DNA of 64,000 bases from Doryteuthis pealeii (GCA_023376005.1 CM042176.1:13112194-13176193); one strand, 5' to 3'; positions 9,185 to 20,652 are shown, numbered from the stretch's first letter. Notes: a model not told the origin generated them from the sequence alone. Numbers and translations are program-made.

Positions 9185-9880
9185 CATATCTCTAATAATA
9201 AATACGAATGTCAGTGTGTCAGATCTTTTTTTTTGTCAGCTTTACTCCTAGAGACCGTAGCCCAACATATTATACCATTTTGGGACCAGGTTCTCTAATA
9301 ATAAATGAAAAAGTCAGTGTGTCAGATTTTTCTTCAAATTTACTCCTAGAGACCGTAGCCCAACATATCATACCATTTTTGGACCAGGTTCTCTAATAAT
9401 AAATGCACAAATCAGTGTGTCAGATTTTTTTCAAATTTACTCGTAGAGACCGTAGCCCAACATATCATACCATTTTGGGACCAGGTTCTCTAATAATAAA
9501 TGCACAAATCAATGTGTCAGATTTTTTTTCTTCAAATTTACTCCTAGAGACCGTAGCCCAACATATCATACCATTTTTGGACCAGGTTCTCTAATAATAA
9601 ATGCACAAATCAGTGTGTCAGATTTTTTTCAAATTTACTCCTAGAGACCGTAGCCCAACATATCATACCATTTTGGGACCAGGTTCTCTAATAATAAATG
9701 CACAAATCAATGTGTCAGATTTTTTTCTTCAAATTTACTCCTAGAGACCGTAGCCCAACATATCATACCATTTTCGGGCCAGGTTCTCTAATAATAAATG
9801 CAAAAGTCAGTGTGTCAGATTTTTTTCTTCAAATTTACTCCTAGAGACCGTAGCCCAACATATCATTCCATTTTGAAAGT
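9185..9880. repeat. Tandem array, about seven ~98-bp units
   Basis: Each unit carries tctctaataataaatg, cagtgtgtcagattttt, caaatttactcctagagacc, gtagcccaacatatcatacc and ttgggaccagg. Units start near 9188, 9293, 9392, 9488, 9590, 9687 and 9787. Identity is high and the last unit diverges into unique sequence near 9875. The ORFs across it are repeat translations. Confidence 0.9.
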
Positions 9881-10199
9881 GAGCAAATTAATGACATCCG
9901 GGTCGAATCCATTCTGGATTACCAAGTTTTGATTACTGCGATAGTTTTCGGCGAATTTTTTACCTGATTTTTTTTTTTTTTTTTTTTTTTTGTACGATGA
10001 CAATTTCTATAACTTGGAAATAAATTTGGTAATTATCAAAATTAATTGCAAAATCCAGCGAAAATCACCCATGAAATAGAAATAATTGTCTGTACGTAAA
10101 GTAAAAACTAGCGTACATCAAATTGTCTTTAAATTAATTGGCAGCAGAAGAATTATCGTTGAATTTTTAAAAAGGTAAGCTTAAATATTACTGCAATAC

Positions 10200-10546
10200 T
10201 TACCGTTTTTGACGGCATATAGGACGCACATTTTTTCCAAAATTTTGGCTCAAGAAATTGCCCTGCGCCTTATACATCGTAGGTGAAGTTTGAGACCTCC
10301 CGTAGGTCTAGGCTAATCTTCTCTACGATGCTCACTAACTCAGCTTACACTCAGTACTTTTATCTACCCTAAACTGCCAAATTGCTTTTATACAGCTATG
10401 TTTCTGCTTGTGTAATGCACAGCTAGACTGTTTTCAACAATATATGCTTAAATACACTAAAAACTTTTTTTCCTGAATCTGACCTGCTGAAATGGGGGTG
10501 CGTCTTATATGTCCGTGCGTCTTATATGCCGTCAAATACGGTAAAT
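10200..10546. mobile_element. MITE with ~28-bp terminal inverted repeats
   Basis: The left terminus TTACCGTTTTTGACGGCATA (from about 10200) is mirrored at about 10517-10546 (TATATGCCGTCAAATACGGT). The interior is ~290 bp, non-coding, with a second internal copy of gtgcgtcttatatg. It is probably mobilised by a DNA transposase encoded elsewhere. The superfamily is not assigned. Confidence 0.8.
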
Positions 10547-10959
10547 GCAGCGATCAATTTTGAGTTCTTCTGTAGTTTATTGTTGCCTATCGCATACGGC
10601 AGCAGTATGCCTCGCAAAAAGAGATCTCCGAGGGACTAGATTTCCACCAAAAGAGCCTTCAATGCCGGAAGTGTTATCTAGAGCGCTCCACGGGAGCTAA
10701 CTTAATTGCCTTCCGATAGAGCGGCTTTTAAGCAATTATACAAATATATACCATATACAGTGGAATTTCGGTTCTCGAACGACTCTAAAGTCGAACAATT
10801 CAGAGTTCGAAAAAAAAAAATGAGTAAAAAAGGTCTCTTTTCAAACAAATTTTCAGACTTCGAGCATATCGAATTTCAAAAAGCTCTACACAAAAGCTTT
10901 CCTTCAGAAGTGTTTCCAAGCGACCATCTGAACTTCTTTGTTGTGGGTAGAATGTTTTT

Positions 10960-11348
10960 TGTAGACTGAATTGGATGAACACTTGTTTGGTTATTTTGTT
11001 TAATGGCATATTAACACCCGGGGGCTATTTAATGCCAGATCTCTCTTTTTTATTTTTCATTTATTATTTTTTTATATGATGGGTGGCGTATGGACAGAAT
11101 TGCAGTCGACCTATTCTGCTGTCCCAGCTGACAGGGTGAACAATGTAACTGCAATAGTAAAGGTTTCTGTGTTGTGGGTAGACTGTATTTTTGTAGACTG
11201 GGTTGGATCGATAGGATTTTGCAAAGATGCAGTCGATATATTCTACAGCCCCAGCGATGTTTGTTCATAGGGGTTTCTGTGTTGTGGATAAAATGTTTTT
11301 CACAGACTAGATTGGATGGACACTTGGTTAGTTAATTTATTTAATGGT
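10960..11348. repeat. SINE-tail-like repeat pieces
   Basis: Contains ggcatattaacac..ggctatttaatgcc, a diverged form of the ggcatatcaaccc..gggtcatttaatgccg module in R4. It is followed by atgatgggtggcgtatggac and a cattctacagccccag motif. A partial second copy lies at 11745-11860. Confidence 0.55.
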
Positions 11349-11745
11349 ACTAGCAAAATAAAAAATGCCTGAGGGGATGGGAGTTGAAAATTTAATATCA
11401 GAGAGTTTGTATCATAAGTAAAGTAAAATCATCAAATTTATTAAAGGATTAAAAAATAAAATAAATTTATTAAAGGAGTAAAAAATATAAAAAAATTGAA
11501 ATCGAAACTTAATTCTGATAACTTTAGATATATATTACAATAAAACAAGCTATATATAGATAGATAATACCAGGTATGTATTTATTAAAACTTGTTTAAA
11601 AAACCAATGAGGACTGTCTAACATTGCATACTCAAATTTTAAGTGTAATTATTCTACATTATGACGTTTTAGGTCGTGTGACGTAATCAGTTACGTCGTT
11701 TTTGTTACAGACAAAAACCGGAAGCGAATCTCCATTATTTAATGG
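11349..11745 (+). repeat. R1-related repeat
   Basis: Starts tactagcaaaataaaaaatg and ends with gttacagacaaaaacc..gaatctccattatt, the ends typical of R1 with a different interior. A similar subfamily member is at 58410-58690. Confidence 0.55.
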
Positions 11746-11911
11746 TATATTAAAAACCATGGGCTATTTAATGCAAAATCTTGTTTTTTTTTATATATGA
11801 TGGGTGGCGTATGGACAGGATGGCAGTCCGCGTATTCTACAGCCCCAGTCAACACGGCAGAAATTTGAGATGAGTGATCATTGGAAATAAAGAGAACCTT
11901 ACACGTCGGCC

Positions 11912-13177
11912 TTATTTAAACTTTCGAAAGATCAGCCGGACTTCGTCCATGAAATTCTGATTTCTGTAGCCATAGATGACCGGATTCAGACACGAGCTTA
12001 TGTAGAACGTGTGCCTAGCTAGCCAATAAATGATGGCGACGCCCGTCCCCATTTTTTGCTCGGCTTTGACGGCCGCGTTCACCATCATAGCCGAGATGCT
12101 GGGCATGTAGGTCACCACGAACACCGCGGTTATCATCATCATCGTTACGGTGGTACGGTTCAACCGTTTTATGTTATCTTCAGCTCGCTTCAGGCTCCGA
12201 GTGCGCGTCTCTTGCTTAACGATTTCTCTGCGCGCCGGAGGGGCAACCGCGCTGTCACCGGAAGAGACGCCCGAAGAAACACCGGAAGACGAAGATTGCT
12301 GAACGGAAGTGGTCGACGACACGTTTTCCTCGATTTCATTTAGGTTTTCTTCAAGCGTGTCAGTGCTGCCACACTTGGTGATCTGTGTGCTGTTGTTGCT
12401 GCTGGTGCTGCTGGGGTCTGCTTTTAGTTTCAGTTGAACGGCCACGTTACTGAGCCTTCTTCGGAAGTTTTCTGTTTTAGAGGGAAGGGCTATTTTTTGG
12501 TTCTTATTCACAATCTTCTTCATTGTATGTAATACGATTGAGTATAACACGGTGAGTGTGATTATCGTGAATATAGTCACGAGAAGATAAAAAGCGAAGA
12601 ATCCCAACTGGTAATAATTAACCTTCTTTGTGATCTTAGATGAACATGACCGACCAAACACGTTCGCATATGTCGTAGGCTTTTTCACACTCCCGTAATA
12701 GAGAGTTACAATACCACCCTGTGTCGCACAAAATAGACAGATGATCAGGGTTATTATCTTGGCACCGTTCATGGAGATTTGAACCTTGAGGGGACAGCAC
12801 AATTTTCTGTATCGATCGACAGCTATGGCCGTAAGAAATCCACACGTAGCGAGACCCGTGAAGACAGAGAGTACCATGTGATTTTTACACATTCCATCCC
12901 ACGTGGTCTTCAGCGGGACGACGTTCTGAACAATTCTTCCAGGTGTGATAATGACACAGGTGATCAAATCAATTAGAGCCAGCATGGAAACAAAGAGAAA
13001 TGTTGGCGTCATCTTTAACCGGAATCCGTAGACATAACAGGTGAGAGAGTTGCCTATTAATCCTACCAACATAGTGATGATCACCAGGATGGTAGATGGT
13101 ATCATAATTATAGCCTGTTCCTTGTTCAGACGATCTAGAATTTCTGAAACCGTTTCGTTCGTCATAGTCGCATTCAT
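11912..13177 (-). CDS. Class A (rhodopsin-like) GPCR, paralogue 1
   Basis: 421 residues, ending at the stop at 11912. The frame stays open upstream to 13252, but the ATG at 13177 is preferred: a pyrimidine-rich tract and AG (13201-13200) just upstream look like a splice acceptor, so residues encoded further upstream are intronic. The N-terminus has glycosylation sequons at N2 and N7. Visible class A marks are N43 in TM1 (IGN), D70 in TM2 (LALID), C97 with C178 in the second extracellular loop, DRY at 121-123, P359 in TM6 (TYMP) and NPVIY at 398-402. The usual Trp of TM4 is absent and TM6 has VTYMP in place of CWxP. The third intracellular loop is long, Ser-rich and contains an SSGVSSGVSSG repeat. 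It is an orphan by sequence. A peptide-receptor-like role at the plasma membrane is only inference. The nearest relative in this window is the copy at 47196-48401. Confidence 0.9.
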   Translation of the reverse strand: MNATMTNETVSEILDRLNKEQAIIMIPSTILVIITMLVGLIGNSLTCYVYGFRLKMTPTFLFVSMLALIDLITCVIITPGRIVQNVVPLKTTWDGMCKNHMVLSVFTGLATCGFLTAIAVDRYRKLCCPLKVQISMNGAKIITLIICLFCATQGGIVTLYYGSVKKPTTYANVFGRSCSSKITKKVNYYQLGFFAFYLLVTIFTIITLTVLYSIVLHTMKKIVNKNQKIALPSKTENFRRRLSNVAVQLKLKADPSSTSSNNSTQITKCGSTDTLEENLNEIEENVSSTTSVQQSSSSGVSSGVSSGDSAVAPPARREIVKQETRTRSLKRAEDNIKRLNRTTVTMMMITAVFVVTYMPSISAMMVNAAVKAEQKMGTGVAIIYWLARHTFYISSCLNPVIYGYRNQNFMDEVRLIFRKFK

Positions 13178-13194
13178 CTTGAGGTTGTATTTTG

Positions 13195-13225
13195 TTCCCC
13201 TAAAATGAAAAGAAAGAAAGAACGT
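13195..13225 (-). promoter_or_regulatory. Splice acceptor of GPCR paralogue 1
   Basis: On the minus strand, a tract rich in C/T (cttctttccttttcattt) ends in TAG|GGGAAC, with AG at 13201-13200. It lies ~22 nt before the ATG. The same acceptor is conserved at 48425-48424 in the paralogue. Confidence 0.7.
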
Positions 13226-13255
13226 TATTATTATTGTAGTGGAAAGGTGCAAAAA

Positions 13256-13620
13256 CTTTGACCAGTAACATGTAACACGTACATTTTACGTTTCCTATCT
13301 ACGTAACAGGGGGGTTTCTTGTCTTCACAATTTCTTATAACACCAACCAACAATAACTCAAGTTTAACATGTAAGTCAGGACTCTTCTTTAACTTACAAA
13401 TGCAGGAACGTTTAACACTAAACAATTTCTTCTTTAGCCAACAACTACAGTAACATGTAACACGTACATTTTACGTTTCCTATCTACGTAACAGGGGGCT
13501 TCTTGTCTCCACAATTTCTTATAACACCAACCAACAATAACTCAAGTTTAACATGTAAGTCAGGACTCTTCTTTAACTTACAAATGCAGGAACGTTTAAG
13601 CCAACAACTACAGAAACAAT
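13256..13620. repeat. ~185-bp direct tandem duplication in the GPCR 1 intron/upstream region
   Basis: The block with aacatgtaacacgtacattt, tcctatctacgtaacagggg and caccaaccaacaataactca at about 13264-13448 is repeated almost unchanged at 13449-13613. It lies just upstream of the coding exon, so it probably falls in the 5' intron. Confidence 0.85.
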
Positions 13621-13639
13621 ATCTACATATAAGGAACAT

Positions 13640-13859
13640 ATCCCTTATACAGCAACTAGAAGCGGCTACCTAGCATCGCCTGGGTAGAGAGGGTCTAAAA
13701 CTGGTGTATTGATTTGTTTACTTTTGAGATTTACAAATGCGGGAAATTTTAAAGTAGAATTTCAATGCTATTTCTATGTATATTTTGATTTTTAAATATC
13801 TTCGAATATAAATCAAATCTTCATAATTTTTGCACAAAAGCAAGAACTGGTGATATCTA

Positions 13860-13905
<46 letters not shown>
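13640..13905 (-). repeat. Dispersed repeat, inverted partner of 46930-47165
   Basis: The segment from ctagaagcggctacctagca to the (TA)n at 13865 is the reverse complement, diverged, of the sequence immediately downstream of GPCR 2 (46930-47165). The shared words are in non-coding sequence. Confidence 0.65.
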
Positions 13906-13909
<4 letters not shown>

Positions 13910-13919
13910 CTATTACTTT

Positions 13920-14128
13920 GTCGTTAATTGTTTTATTTTCGTAGTTTTATCCGGACATAAATACACACGAACTGCCCTTTATATATGAATAGATAATATA
14001 TAGCTCCGAAACCACGTTTGAATTCAGGGTAATCGTCTGAAGATGACTTATCTTAAAGCAATTAAAACAGTGGCCTGAACATTTAAAAAAAAATATTTCA
14101 GACTGATGTCCTCATTTTTATTGTATAT

Positions 14129-14162
<34 letters not shown>

Positions 14163-16260
14163 AAAAAAAAAAACCAAAAAAACAAATAAAACAAACTTTT
14201 AAGTTATTTCAAATCTGAGTTGTCAAAAATGAATAACAAAAATACGATTTCTTAGTGGTAACGATTTTAGCTCCAAAACCACGTTTGGATTTAGGGTAAT
14301 CGTTTGGAGATTACTTATCCTAATGTAAAAAAAAAAATAAAAAAAATAAAAAAAACAACATCTAAATAAAATCCGAATTTACAGTGGCCTGAACATTGTG
14401 TTTATACTATTAGGTACCACCAGACCGTTTATGCCATCTTGAATAAAACGGAAATAGATATTTCCGAACTTTGTTTATCAAAAATCTCGTAAAAAAAAGA
14501 TCGTACAGGGTTGAAAAGAAAAATAGTTAATTCAAAGATCAAATTATCCGATTGGGAAAAATTACATCGTTATCTTAAAAAATAAACAAACCTGCCCGTA
14601 TTACATGCGAAAGGGTAATTTTCAGACCGTAATATAGACAGAAAAGTTACAAATTATTTCCCTTTTACGATCAACCAGTAAAAGTATGGATAACACTAAT
14701 TTAACTTTTTGTCTTGTGCATATTCAATAACCGATTTTATTTGTTTTCAACGATTTTTAATATATTCTTTTTTTTTATCTTGAAATATTATCTAGAATTT
14801 TTTTTTGTGCATTCGAAAGAAGAAACATTTTAAAAAGTCCTGATGATTTAAAAAAAATTCAGCTTAGGAAAATAATGAAAATTATGAACGAAAAACAATG
14901 TTTTTACTATTAACATGAATAAAAACTTGAAAAAATTTAATAGTAAAATGTCACCGTGAAATTGACGTTAAAAAAATGTCTTCGGTTTTGGTATTACTTT
15001 TTAAAATCGAAAATGAAATGAAAATTTGAATATTTTTTCTAAGAGAAAAACTGATAAAATAATCCTGTATACTTACTTTGTATTCTAATAGCGAAAAAAA
15101 TTATCTTATTTAACTTTTTTGAACAAAGAAAAACAAACTTCGGTTGTTATTCAGAAGCGTCTCGTCTCGTCTCTTTGTAAAACAAATATGACGGTTATGC
15201 CCTTCCATATATTCTAAGAACCAAAAATTACTATTCAACAATAAAAATTACAAATTCTTTTAAAAATATTAATCGAGCACGGATCGGACCAACTTTTAGT
15301 TCACCTGAATTCTAAAATTCATGTTTTTAAATATCTGTGAAAATTTTGATTTTTTTCCACAGGAAAAAAAAAAAAATTAATTTATTTCACGCAGAAAATA
15401 AAAATATTTAATCACAAAAAAGATTGAAAATCTCGTAAAAATTAATTTCTTAAAAAAAAATTTTTTTTTTGGACAATTTAATAGAATATAGTACATACCA
15501 ATTACATAAGAAAAAAAAAGTTTTCAAATATTAATATTGTGACATTTTTTTTGCACTTTTTATTTCCGATTTCATTATTTTTTCCTAAAAAAAACTATAA
15601 TTCGGTACGTTATACAATTTCATTGATATAGTTATTCAGCCTCTTATCTTTATAGAAAAAAAGTACCAAATTTTTTTTCCACACCATTTTTTTTTTATCT
15701 CATAAAATAAAATAGGGGGGGGGGGTGATAGACATCGTAAAAAAATATTTCCCCTAATATATTTTAGAAAAAAACTATTTCAGATGTATTTACATCCAAT
15801 GATAAACATTTATGGAAATTTTCGTGAAAATCGGACCATTAATTGATTTTTCATAGAATTTTTAAAAAATCCTCTTATCGTAACTTGTTTTTAGCTACGT
15901 TAAATTTCAGTTGATTTAACAGTGCAAAAATGAAAACATTGTTTTTCAATCATAATTTTCATTATTTTCGTATGCTGATAAAAAATTAAAAAAATCATCA
16001 GGAGTTTAATGTTTTTTCTTTCGAATGGAAAAAACTTTTCAAGAAAATATTAATTTTTCTGCAAGTTTCATTGTGTTAAATGTAGGGGGGTAAATTGCAC
16101 AGGGTCAAATTGGTGGTACCTAGTTTATACACAATAAAAATGAGGACAACAGTCCGAAATAAAAAAAAAAAACCCAACAAACTTTTAAGTTATTTCACAT
16201 CTGAGTTGTCAAAAATGAATAACGAAAATGCGATTAGTTTTTTATTTTTTTATTTTTTTA
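13920..16260. repeat. AT-rich block with an inverted repeat pair (family R2)
   Basis: No gene is supported. Sequence near 14405-14950 (ggtaccaccag; cattcgaaagaagaaacatt; gtcctgatgattt) recurs inverted near 15880-16120. A ~100-bp segment at 14150-14250 recurs directly at 16150-16230 (acttttaagttatttca, gagttgtcaaaaatgaataa). A diverged copy of the right half lies inverted at 25905-26470. The whole looks like one large decayed foldback. Confidence 0.6.
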
Positions 16261-16575
16261 TTTTTTATGGAGCAGGGAGGGGTGAGGCTTGTAATAGACT
16301 ATCCCCCAGCCAAATTTGGCCTTTGCTGTTCAAAGCTAGCCACTCGGATCTCATCACGTGGTTACAATTTGAGTGGAAGAAAACTGAATAATTTAAAAAA
16401 TAAACACGAACGAAAACAGAGTTAAGGGTGAAAGGGTTAAATAAAATGATATAGAAATGATATACAAAATGGTCCGGTACTATGTGAATAGTACACTCCC
16501 TTCAAGAATGTATGCAAATATTTCGTGACGTCAACAAGGATGGGTTTTTTTTATAATTATTTTCTAAAATGTTTA

Positions 16576-17237
16576 GGTAATAAAGGACTATTTGCTCGTA
16601 AATTCCTACCATAAAATAAACTGAACCCCCATTTTATGTCCGTGTTTTTGCAATAAATGTTTTATTTTTCTTGCACCCGTTATGTTACAATACAAAATAT
16701 ATTTCCTTTATTTATTTTAATATTCACTTCAATGTGTATATTCTAAAAGCTTTTACTTTGTGAGAATGCTTAGTTTTAAAGTGGGGGTTCGTTTTTACAC
16801 TTCAACCTTTTACTCGTAAATTCCTACCATAAAATGCCCAAGCCTAATTTTATGGTAGGAATTTACGAGTAAAAAGTTGAATATTACTTTTTGTTGTTGT
16901 TATTTCTTTTCTTTTTGGCTTTGGTACTCTAAAATAAAAACGTCAGATTTTAATCATCGTCGACGAAAAAACAAAATTACGGTCATAAAAGGAGGATCCA
17001 ATTTATGCTTAAATTGTAAAACAAGCCCCCACTTTAAAACTAAACATTCTCACAAAATAAAAACTTTTAGAATATGCACATTGAAATGAATATTAAAATA
17101 AATAAAGAAAATATAATTTGTATTGTAAAATAACGGGTGCAAGAAAAATAAAACATTTAATACAAAAACACGGACATAAAATGGGGGTTCAGTTTATTTT
17201 ATGGTAGGAATTTACGAGCAAATAGTCCTTTATTACC
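16576..17237. mobile_element. 660-bp palindromic MITE
   Basis: Termini GGTAATAAAGGACTATTTGC (16576) and its complement (ending 17237) open arms of ~270 bp that mirror each other with few changes. A second internal mirror (cgtaaattcctaccataaaa) sits near 16810-16870. One extra segment at about 16880-17020 breaks the symmetry. A one-armed copy is at 61750-61935. No transposase is encoded. Confidence 0.85.
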
Positions 17238-17239
17238 AA

Positions 17240-17510
17240 AGTTTAATTTAAACACTTGGTACTAATGCAGAATATCGCGCAAGAGATAATATCATTAGAT
17301 TACGTATAAAAAGTATTACATTTCACGGAAATACCCGAAACCTTTAAGACGCTGGAGTTAGGGTTAGGGTGAGTGTTAGGGTTAGTCATAGTGTTAGAAT
17401 TAGGGTTGAGATACTTCGGGAGTTTCCGTAATCTAATGCTATTCATACATAAAATGCGATTCTAATGATATTATCTTTTGCGCACTATTCTGCATTTGAA
17501 TCAAACACTT
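17240..17510. repeat. Foldback with TTAGGG-like centre
   Basis: Arms at about 17263-17330 and 17420-17497 mirror atgcagaat, gcgcaa, gataatatcatta and gattacg. The loop (about 17353-17406) holds several gttaggg/ttagggt units. Similar telomere-like centres occur in the foldbacks at 54819 and 55975. Confidence 0.7.
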
Positions 17511-17548
17511 TCAGAAAAAAAGTAAATCCGATATTTATGCTGTAAACA

Positions 17549-17770
17549 TGGGCGTCCCATTGTGGTGTAATGGTTAGCAAGCAAGTCTCGCAGATCCATT
17601 ACTACTAAATAGTAACTTTTATCTTCGCTGGATGCCTCATATTTGCGACATTGTCACTTCCTACCTGAGTACCCCTTCATTACCATTACTCTCAGTTCCA
17701 CTCTAACTGGTAGTACCTGTTAGGGTTCTATCTATAGGTCAAATAGATCTGCTTAAAAATTATTCATATT
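17549..17770 (+). repeat. tRNA-like SINE C joined to R4 module
   Basis: The head tcccattgtggtgtaatggt with ttagca resembles a tRNA A-box region (the same head is at 24255-24300). The body then shows accattactctcagttccac and tggtagtacctgttaggg, which is the reverse complement of the R4 core. Confidence 0.55.
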
Positions 17771-18077
17771 CAATAGAACTGTGCAACAAAGAAACTTTAA
17801 AAAAAAAACAACTACACAAAAAAATGTAAATATGAACGCACAATGAACGCGATTCTCTAACCTCTAGACATATATGATATATATAAGATAATTCAAAATT
17901 GGTTGACATGCTGTTAAAATCAATCAATCATTTTTGACCGATAGATGGCACCTTAATAATAATATATACAATTAGAAATCAATAACACCGAGTAATTATT
18001 TAATAAACACGGTTTTGTTAAAACCGGTATGCAAATTATTCACACCACATAGAATGTAAACGTTTATATCTTAATTA

Positions 18078-18706
18078 TACTAGCAAATATATGCACCCTC
18101 CGGGTGCAAGTATTTAAGTTTAAATGTAATAAAATATTATATTAAATCAGAAAGGCTAAAGAAACTAATTAAGAATTCAGATAAAAAGATTTGAAACGGA
18201 GGGGGTATAATCGGAAAATAGAACAACTGAAACCTACTCTTTCATCACTTCCGTTTTTCAATGCTAAATTTGCCTAATTTAACTATTTAGTTAAAATAGG
18301 AAGTAAAGAATAAAATTACAGTTATTTCTTCTTGTTAATGAATTTCTTTTAGGATTTATTGAAGAGATTTTTACTCATATTCATTAAGATAAAACCAAAC
18401 AATTAGAAATCAATAATACCACGCACATTTTTATTAAAATCAGTTTTTTTAATATCAATATGCAAATTAGCTTTACGTTTACACTGAAAACTGGTATTTT
18501 GTTGTATATATAAATACAATTGCATGTTATTAGTATTTAGGTAAGGCCAACAGTATTAATAATGTCAAACAGTTTTATTATTAATTGCGGTTTAAATAGA
18601 AATAGAATCATGGAGAATGTAATGTAAATAACTAAGGGAATTGTGACGAGTACTAATATAGTTTCGGTTACAGACAGAAAAACACACAATCTCCATTATA
18701 ATAAGA
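18078..18706 (+). repeat. Interspersed repeat R1, copy 3
   Basis: Full-length match to the layout of 1484-2108: actagcaaatatatgcaccc start, the same internal blocks, and the cagacag..aatctccattataat end. It lacks the 270-bp insert, which supports the insert in copy 2 being secondary. Confidence 0.75.
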
Positions 18707-18779
18707 TATAACACATACCGCAGGATTTTAAACAAATTAATAACATGAGTTCTTCGGTGCCCGTGTTTGTTAATGTAAA

Positions 18780-19045
18780 TTAACAGCGTTGATCCCAGGG
18801 GGCTATCCCCCCCCCCCACCAGGCAACACTTGTCCCCTTGATTTAAAGGGATAGGGCTGGGTGTATAGCCCAGTGCCCGAGGTGCCCCCTTAAGGGGAAA
18901 TGTCGTGGGATGGCAGGCACAAAAAAATGCGTGTATCCACGCATTTTTTGTGCTTGCCATCCCATAAGTTTCGGTTCGTGGGTGGCTCCACATTAATAGG
19001 ACCTTGTGTCTGACCCGCATAAGTAGGATGCATGGTAAATACCAC
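18780..19045. repeat. Single diverged unit of the 270-bp repeat, with an internal 25-bp hairpin
   Basis: Shares gttgatcccaggggg, gatagggctggg and the gggtggctccac blocks with 2739-3585. At 18911-18963 a near-perfect mirror (gatggcaggcacaaaaaaat / attttttgtgcttgccatc) has formed, which is absent from the other units. Confidence 0.75.
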
Positions 19046-19084
19046 ATTAATAATATGGGCTGATGATTATTTAATTAATAACTA

Positions 19085-19190
19085 TTAATAATATAACGTA
19101 AATAACTAAGGGAATTGTGACGTTGGTGATGGCGTAGTTTCGGTTACAGACAGACAGACAGACACCGTATCTCCATTATAATAGGATGTC
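19085..19190 (+). repeat. R1 3' end fragment
   Basis: actaagggaattgtgacg, then gtttcggttacagacagaca and tctccattataatagga match the terminal ~100 bp of R1. Confidence 0.7.
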
Positions 19191-19531
19191 TGAGAGTTTC
19201 ACACATGTTAAGTTGTAAAATATTATTTTTTAAAGTGAACGAGTTTTATTACCGGATGTATATCCAATTAAGTTTACTTTATACTGCTTATCATTTTATT
19301 ACGTTTTTGTGTTACCATAAACATAGGGGTCGATTTAGTTATAAATGAAAACGCAAAGTTTTTCCCCCAATGCAATACTGTAAATAAACAATGTAATCTA
19401 GACCTTGATATAGCCTACCGTGTTTACTTACTGCACTGACATTCCAAACACACTAAAAAATTCGCCACTGATACACAATAGATTTGAAGTAAAAACTTTA
19501 GTATCTTAACTAATAGTCTTCGTTTACAAAT

Positions 19532-19740
19532 AGGCCGGTTTAGTTCAGTCGGTAGAGCACTTGACTAAGAATCGCAAGGTTCCTGGTTCGATACCGGCCC
19601 TTCACCAACGTATGAGTAGCACATGGATCTGTGTGGTGAAGTGAGGAGCTGTATCGCCCCACCAAACGCTCCTTGGTCTAGCACTAGTGAAAAGGGGATA
19701 GACGCCCTCGCTGTCTAGCTGATACCGACGACCAACCGAC
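19532..19740 (+). repeat. tRNA-derived SINE A, plus-strand copy
   Basis: The head is a tRNA-like sequence: a 7-bp acceptor helix GGCCGGT (19532) with ACCGGCC, A box tagttcagtcggtagagc and B box ggttcgatacc. The anticodon arm is imperfect and a SINE body follows at once (atgagtagcaca, ctccttggtctagcactagt, aaaaggggatagac). It is therefore read as a SINE rather than a working tRNA gene. A functional tRNA is possible but less likely. Confidence 0.75.
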
Positions 19741-19796
19741 ATATATATATTTACCAACTCCTCCGCATGAGCAGGATACGACACAAGGTCAATTTC

Positions 19797-20036
19797 TTAA
19801 GCGGAGTTCAACAGGTTTGAATTCAGAGTTTTCCTTCTCCTAGACTGGTTACCTAGCCATGGTTAAAGAACCCAGTCTGTCCTACTATTTACCCATAGCT
19901 GGAGGGAGAGTATGATTCATACCTTTCCCAAGGGTATTAGCGCTAAGTGAAATGCAATTACCACGTCCAGGATTTGAACTCGGGGCGACGAGTCCATTTC
20001 CCATGACTTTAACCATTACACCACGCGCTTCCTTCG
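19797..20036 (-). repeat. tRNA-derived SINE B, copy 1
   Basis: On the minus strand: gcgcgtggtgtaatggttaa (A box), gagttcaaatcctgg (B box), then a body with cttagcgctaatacccttgg and gaaaggtatgaa blocks. The same family is at 20850-21066 (minus) and 22095-22330 (plus). Confidence 0.75.
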
Positions 20037-20227
20037 ACCAACCGACATATAGGCTATGCAGGGACACTTTGGAGCAAGATTGGGATAGATGGGACCTTAA
20101 TAAATATTACCATCTCGAGTGAGAGTGGACCTGGGAGTAATGGTAATTAAGAGGCACTTTACACTCGCCAGAGAACAGGAGCCTCACTACCGGATCCAGT
20201 TTAATGTCATACCCAGTATATAAACGT

Positions 20228-20652
20228 CATCATCATCATGTCGCGCTATTAGCACGGATATCCATGACAATCTCTCGCCAGCCTTTCCTATCATTCATTT
20301 TCCCAGGGAGGTCCTCTGCGCAGCAACCTGCATCTTTGCTTAGTTAGTCAATGTAGGTCCTTGATGGGCGGCCCATACTAGCATGTCCGTGTGTTGGCTT
20401 CCACAGGAGAACGTCACCTATGAGCTCATCCTTGCTTCTCCAGCAGTGCCCGGCATGTCTTGTCCGTCTCACTCGAATGGTTTGTGAGATGGGGGGCAGG
20501 TGGTCATATAACTGTTTCCTCGTGGGGTGCTGCTTCCACGATTTATTCAGGACCGCACGCAGCATTCTTGTGCAGCTCCCGTCCAGCCTATTCTCAAGGC
20601 GCCTCGCCAAGGTCCAAGTGGTGCATCCGTACAGCAACACTGATACAACCAC
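20228..20652 (-). pseudogene. LINE ORF2 C-terminal relic
   Basis: On the minus strand the frame 20652-20344 reads VLLYGCTTWTL, then RMLRAVLNKSW, QLYDHLPPIS, VRRTRHAGHCW and GRPSRTYID. After a break, AEDLPGKMNDR and GWREIVMDIR follow near 20320-20240. This is the C-terminal tail of a non-LTR retrotransposon reverse transcriptase, a very common animal fragment. It ends in a small (ATG)n near 20232-20243, a typical LINE 3' microsatellite. The RT core is absent, so the copy is 5'-truncated and dead. Confidence 0.8.

Noticed and set aside
12056..12343. Plus-strand His-rich ORF within GPCR 1
   Set aside because: Antisense of the receptor C-terminal half; same situation at 47317-47558 in GPCR 2.
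13178..13252. N-terminal extension of GPCR 1 to the upstream ATG
   Set aside because: Crosses a conserved splice acceptor. The corresponding extension in paralogue 2 is a translated (TA)n tract.
19532..19603. Functional tRNA gene
   Set aside because: Good acceptor helix and A/B boxes, but the anticodon stem is imperfect, a SINE body follows directly, and the same head and body recur at 5281-5545.
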